A stretch of DNA of 42,465 nt from a bacterium (lineage in GTDB: Bacteria; Margulisbacteria; Marinamargulisbacteria; CANKTL01), in assembly GCA_947486405.1 (NCBI GenBank), contig CANKTL010000003.1, positions 1-42,465 of the forward strand. Direction: 5' to 3'. Positions 41,291 to 42,465 of this stretch are shown piece by piece; the stretch's first letter is position 1, and every line of letters begins with the position of its first letter. A program made the translations under genes and the position numbers. The notes beneath the pieces were generated by a model, which saw only the letters and a list, made by a program, of their open reading frames with translations, made no database searches and had not been told where the DNA came from.

Positions 41291-41391
41291 AGTGAATAAA
41301 CTATTTACAACAAGCGGCAAGGGTGCTACTTTTCCGTCAGTCACCCGCCCTCCACGAACACGGCACAGATTTAATCTAAAAGGAGAAAAAT

Positions 41392-42465
41392 ATGAAAAAA
41401 CCCGAAAAGATACACGAATCCAAAACCAACCTTTATTCGGTTAGTAAAACGCTGCGCTTCAAACTAAAGCCTATCGGGGAAACCGAAATTACCTTTGATT
41501 CTAGCAAAATTCGCGACGAGGATGAAAAGCGAAACGTGGCGTACCAGGAAGTCAAAAAAATGATGGATGTGCTACATCGGAATTTCATTAACGACACACT
41601 GAATAGCATCCGTCTCAATTCTGACTTACTTGAAAAATATATCGGCTTGTTTCAGATAAAGGACAAGGACGAGAAACAAAAAAAAGACCTAACGGACACT
41701 CAATCCAAACTCCGAAAAGAAATCCATTTAAAATTCACAGAAGAGGGGCTCTATAAGCATTTGTTTGATAAAGAAGTTCTCCAACTACTCAAGGACGATA
41801 TTGAACGGATTCGCAATGACAAGCACATCAGCCTAAGCCCCAATGATGCTTTGGACTGCATTAACCAGTTTGATAAATTCACTACCTATTTTCGGGGCTT
41901 CTTTGAAAATCGAAAAAATATGTATTCTCATGACGAAATACATACCAGCGTGACCCACCGAATCGTTAACGAAAACATCCCTATTTTCTTGCAGAACCAA
42001 AATACGTTTCAAAAATTGAATTCAAAATACCCTGAAATACTTTCTAAGTTTGAAGAAAAGCAATTCAAACAAATCCTCGACAAATTCAAAATGGATACCT
42101 ACCCTCCTTTAGCGTCTATTTTTGAAAATGATTCTATCAACCGCATCCTAGATCAAAATGGTATCGATTTTTACAATGCCATTCTGGGTGCTTACAAAGA
42201 GGATAACAAGATTAAATCCATCATCGGATTAAACCAATTAATCAACCAAGAATGCCACCAAACTGGGGACAAAACTATCGGTAAATTATCTAAATTAAAA
42301 AAACAGATTCTTTCAGATATCGGATCCATATCCACCCGTCCAGAACCCTTTGTTACTGACAGTGATATGTATGTAGCGGTCGCCAAATTCTACGAAATCA
42401 GTCGCGATTCATTTTCAAATTTAGAACGGGTTATAAGCTCATTAGCGGAAGGGCAGCTCCCAACA
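41392..42465 (+). CDS. cas12a: CRISPR-associated nuclease Cas12a (Cpf1), N-terminal part, cut by the window
   Basis: Open for 358 codons without a stop up to the right edge; ATG 41392 follows AAAGGAG. The WED-I start NLYSVSKTLRFKL (13-25) matches Cas12a, with Lys19 and Arg22 equivalent to the handle-binding Lys15 and Arg18 of the Acidaminococcus enzyme. REC1 blocks follow: FDKFTTYFRGFFENRKNMYS (160-179), HRIVNENIPIFLQN (189-202), LDQNGIDFYNAILG (253-266) and LKKQILSD (302-309). The RuvC and Nuc domains, other cas genes and any main array lie outside the window. Cas12a2 shares repeats with Cas12a, but the close REC1 agreement favours Cas12a. The coding region is richer in A than the housekeeping genes, which fits acquisition next to the tRNA. 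Confidence 0.93.
   Translation, partial: MKKPEKIHESKTNLYSVSKTLRFKLKPIGETEITFDSSKIRDEDEKRNVAYQEVKKMMDVLHRNFINDTLNSIRLNSDLLEKYIGLFQIKDKDEKQKKDLTDTQSKLRKEIHLKFTEEGLYKHLFDKEVLQLLKDDIERIRNDKHISLSPNDALDCINQFDKFTTYFRGFFENRKNMYSHDEIHTSVTHRIVNENIPIFLQNQNTFQKLNSKYPEILSKFEEKQFKQILDKFKMDTYPPLASIFENDSINRILDQNGIDFYNAILGAYKEDNKIKSIIGLNQLINQECHQTGDKTIGKLSKLKKQILSDIGSISTRPEPFVTDSDMYVAVAKFYEISRDSFSNLERVISSLAEGQLPT

Noticed and set aside
41433-41618. Minus-strand ORF opposite cas12a (also 42192-42386)
   Set aside because: Antisense shadows of the clear Cas12a frame; no ribosome binding site or known motif.

Overview
The window is a gene-dense bacterial chromosome segment. It looks like a diderm, LPS-making, free-living or at least biosynthetically capable bacterium: it carries both halves of the ADP-heptose pathway (hldE-type kinase and cytidylyltransferase), a complete C5 route from glutamyl-tRNA towards uroporphyrinogen and precorrin-2, pantothenate kinase, folate (p-aminobenzoate) genes and a peptide ABC importer. 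Genes abut or overlap by a few bases almost everywhere, stop/start ATGA junctions are common, convergent genes overlap, and several promoters sit so close to start codons that the mRNAs should be leaderless. I cannot name the phylum with confidence from this sequence alone.

Layout: 1-721, 3' part of a response regulator. 731-5665, ribosomal/replication/repair operon rpsF-ssb-ssb-rpsR-rplI-uvrC followed by an M23 peptidase of the EnvC type. 5711-7645, a divergent GlpX-type phosphatase. 7684-13391, tetrapyrrole operon hemA-hemC-cobA/hemD-hemB-hemL from its own promoter. 13384-23849 (minus strand), rho, an RlmD-like rRNA methyltransferase, a large unknown protein, a CNNM/CBS protein, dgkA, ybeY, a PgpH-type HD phosphodiesterase and miaA. 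23885-24589, coaX. 24546-30425 (minus), an unknown protein with a possibly frameshifted N-terminus, a PfkB-family kinase and ileS. 30516-34929, peptide ABC transporter (binding protein, two permeases, one ATPase). 34963-38963 (minus), lepA-pabB-pabC. 38981-40439, hldE-like kinase and cytidylyltransferase genes.

From 40440 to the right edge the window changes character: a 344-base stretch with one possible small ORF, a tRNA-Arg(ACG) gene, then about 530 bases of non-coding DNA leading to a cas12a gene, of which only the first 358 codons are inside the window. The identification of Cas12a rests on the N-terminal crRNA-binding motif (SKTLRF), the FDKFTTYF...ENRKN block and the KKQILSD block, and on two Cas12a-type crRNA handles just upstream.

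The most interesting part is that upstream region. It holds two crRNA handles 65 bp apart, as in a one-spacer array, but only the processed 3' 19 nt of the two repeats are alike; the 5' halves are unrelated. The sequence following the second handle would be a guide whose first seven bases match perfectly a site next to a TTTA PAM that overlaps the apparent -10 box of cas12a itself. This is the arrangement expected of a CRISPR-type autoregulatory RNA (Cas-regulating RNA, CreR) that lets Cas12a repress its own promoter without cutting. The two-handle module is also enclosed by a 15-bp near-perfect inverted repeat and preceded by its own TTGACA promoter. The regulatory function is an inference; the handles, the PAM, the seed match and the inverted repeat are directly visible.
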